From assembly GCA_964506435.1 (NCBI GenBank), contig CAZDLK010000073.1, positions 1-6,645 on the forward strand: a stretch of 6,645 nucleotides of DNA, read 5' to 3'. The stretch is from JAOZHU01 sp964506435 (GTDB taxonomy: Archaea; Thermoproteota; Bathyarchaeia; Bathyarchaeales; Bathycorpusculaceae). A program made the position numbers and the translations under genes. Below the pieces are notes generated by a model. That model saw only the letters and a list, made by a program, of their open reading frames with translations. It searched no databases and was not told the DNA's origin. Positions 6,024 to 6,645 of the stretch are shown piece by piece (positions within the stretch are counted from its first letter, which is position 1; every line of letters begins with the position of its first letter).

Positions 6024-6300
6024 GCATGCAGATGAAATTGCAGTGAAAGCGCATCTGGAATTGGAGGACGTGAACAAAGTTGTTGCAAGCACGGCTGAAC
6101 TGGTATGCAATGAAGCGGTTGTCATTTACGACGGACAAGTTAAACCCGTGCAGAAAATCGCGCCTGCCAAGGTGAAGGTGACCACGGTGCAGAGCAAAGT
6201 GGACAAAGCTATTCACAAACTGTATGACTTGGAGCAAAGCGGAGAAGCAGAGAAACCGCTTAACGTGGACTTAGACCTTTACCAAATGGAAAACTACTAG
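6016..6300 (+). CDS. Unknown 94-aa protein translationally coupled to the RHH gene
   Basis: A 94-residue protein I do not recognise. Translation probably starts at TTG 6016 because GGAGG at 6001-6005 lies ten bases before it, inside the upstream RHH gene, and the start overlaps that gene's last eight bases. A GTG at 6043 is a less likely alternative. Residues about 1-32 look like an amphipathic helix with alternating charged and hydrophobic positions. Residues about 33-60 look like beta strands (AVVIYDGQVKPV, then KVKVTTV). Residues about 60-76 form another helix (KVDKAIHKLYDLEQ), and the tail is acidic. There is one cysteine, no metal-binding motif, no signal peptide and no membrane span. 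G+C content is like the rest of the window, about 50%. It may bind or modulate the RHH protein, as overlapping small genes often make interacting partners, but that is inference. Confidence 0.75.
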   Translation: MTKHADEIAVKAHLELEDVNKVVASTAELVCNEAVVIYDGQVKPVQKIAPAKVKVTTVQSKVDKAIHKLYDLEQSGEAEKPLNVDLDLYQMENY

Positions 6301-6312
6301 CAAGCTGAACTT

Positions 6313-6330
6313 CCCCTTTTCCTATTTTTC
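6313..6330 (+). terminator. T-rich tract after the RHH/94-aa unit
   Basis: A pyrimidine-rich stretch with runs of four and five T follows the TAG by about a dozen bases. T-rich tracts end transcription in archaea without needing a hairpin. A weak 5-bp inverted repeat (CTGAA at 6305-6309, TTCAG at 6328-6332) frames it but is probably not important. Confidence 0.4.
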
Positions 6331-6385
6331 AGTTGCGTTTGGAACTAGCGCGTGGAGAAGACTATAGCCCCCTTATTTATAGTTC

Positions 6386-6395
6386 CTTTATATAG
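6386..6395 (+). promoter_or_regulatory. TATA-like box in the gene-poor stretch before the tRNA
   Basis: CTTTATATAG is a close match to an archaeal TATA box and is preceded by a near copy, CTTATTTATAG (6372-6382); both are followed by AGTTC or are part of TATAGTTC. No open frame of clear quality follows, and the next gene on the right, tRNA-Gln, points the other way. If it is active, it would drive an untranslated RNA starting near 6415. Confidence 0.3.
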
Positions 6396-6409
6396 TTCTG
6401 TGGGAAGCG

Positions 6410-6440
6410 TTGCAGACCTACCCCCTACTGGTTTCTGCAA
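6410..6440. repeat. Short inverted repeat (hairpin) in the gene-poor stretch
   Basis: TTGCAGA at 6410-6416 pairs perfectly with TCTGCAA at 6434-6440, and inner CC/GG pairs can extend the stem past a 2-base bulge; the loop is C-rich (ACCCCCTAC type). It sits about 20 bases after the TATA-like box at 6386-6395, close to where a transcript would begin. The rest of the 270 bases between 6301 and 6570 shows no coding frame with a ribosome-binding site and no recognised RNA family. Confidence 0.4.
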
Positions 6441-6570
6441 TGAACCACTAATAGGCTCCAAATATGCTCGCGTTTTCAACATGCTAATGCGCTGGTTTTC
6501 CGCCAAAAATGCCTCACCTCAGCCGCAGTTGACATGTGGGTTTTCCCTGTTTTCGAGCACTGTATTATGT

Positions 6571-6645
6571 TGGTAGCCCGGAAGAGACTCGAACTCTTGT
6601 CAAGGGCTCCAGAGGCCCCTATGCTTGGCCACTACACCACCGGGC
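6571..6645 (-). tRNA. trnQ: tRNA-Gln (anticodon CTG), 5' base just outside the window
   Basis: The minus strand folds into a full cloverleaf. The acceptor stem pairs six G/C-rich base pairs (GCCCGG with CCGGGC), and the 3' strand ends in T72, which needs an A1 at 6646, one base past the window edge. The D stem is four base pairs with two G-T wobbles. The anticodon stem is GGGGC/GCCCT, and its seven-base loop CTCTGGA holds CTG at 6612-6610, reading CAG codons. The variable loop is four bases. The T arm is AAGAG-TTCGAGT-CTCTT. The discriminator A and an encoded CCA (6574-6571) follow. There is no intron. An A1-T72 end is the usual archaeal tRNA-Gln identity feature used by GatDE, which makes Gln-tRNA from Glu-tRNA. 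Confidence 0.95.

Noticed and set aside
5868..6300. A classic type II toxin-antitoxin system
   Set aside because: The RHH protein fits an antitoxin, but the second protein shows no toxin motif, so I do not annotate it as one.
6352..6576. 74-codon plus-strand frame before the tRNA
   Set aside because: It runs into the tRNA 3' end, lacks a ribosome-binding site and contains the TATA-like motifs and the hairpin; no protein family is suggested.

Overview
The window looks archaeal and most likely comes from a TACK-type lineage, with Bathyarchaeia as my best guess. The grounds are a radical-SAM tRNA methylthiotransferase with a C-terminal TRAM domain of the archaeal/eukaryotic e-MtaB (CDKAL1) type, a tRNA-Gln with the A/T-rich acceptor end usual in archaea and an encoded CCA, TATA-box-like elements close upstream of genes, a stand-alone short MetE-type domain, and an archaeal style of tiny ribbon-helix-helix regulator. 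The lineage is an inference from family resemblance; no marker here fixes it.

Layout, left to right. (1) The 3' end of a MetE-like methyltransferase (+). (2) A small arrestin-fold/zinc-ribbon protein (+). (3) A convergent junction, then two minus-strand genes that probably form a transcription unit: a membrane-anchored winged-helix protein (2332-3036) followed 83 bp downstream by a cytoplasmic HtrA-type serine protease with one PDZ domain (1310-2248). (4) A divergent, noticeably AT-rich orphan gene (3186-4265, +) with a coiled-coil-like body and a C-terminal membrane tail. (5) The e-MtaB gene on the minus strand (4368-5657), whose 3' end is overlapped antisense by a doubtful 61-codon frame with zinc-finger spacing. 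(6) A 210-bp divergent promoter region rich in TATA-like and palindromic sequence. (7) A two-gene plus-strand unit, a 51-aa ribbon-helix-helix protein overlapping a 94-aa protein I do not recognise. (8) A 270-bp stretch with no convincing gene, holding a T-rich tract, tandem TATA-like motifs and one hairpin. (9) A minus-strand tRNA-Gln(CTG) that runs to the right edge.

Most of this is housekeeping: methyl transfer to homocysteine, tRNA modification, protein quality control and a tRNA. The parts least explained by known families are the RHH/94-aa pair with its palindromic upstream DNA, the AT-rich tail-anchored orphan, and the membrane-anchored regulator next to HtrA. I see no defence system, CRISPR array, insertion sequence or phage module, and nothing here proves a new system.
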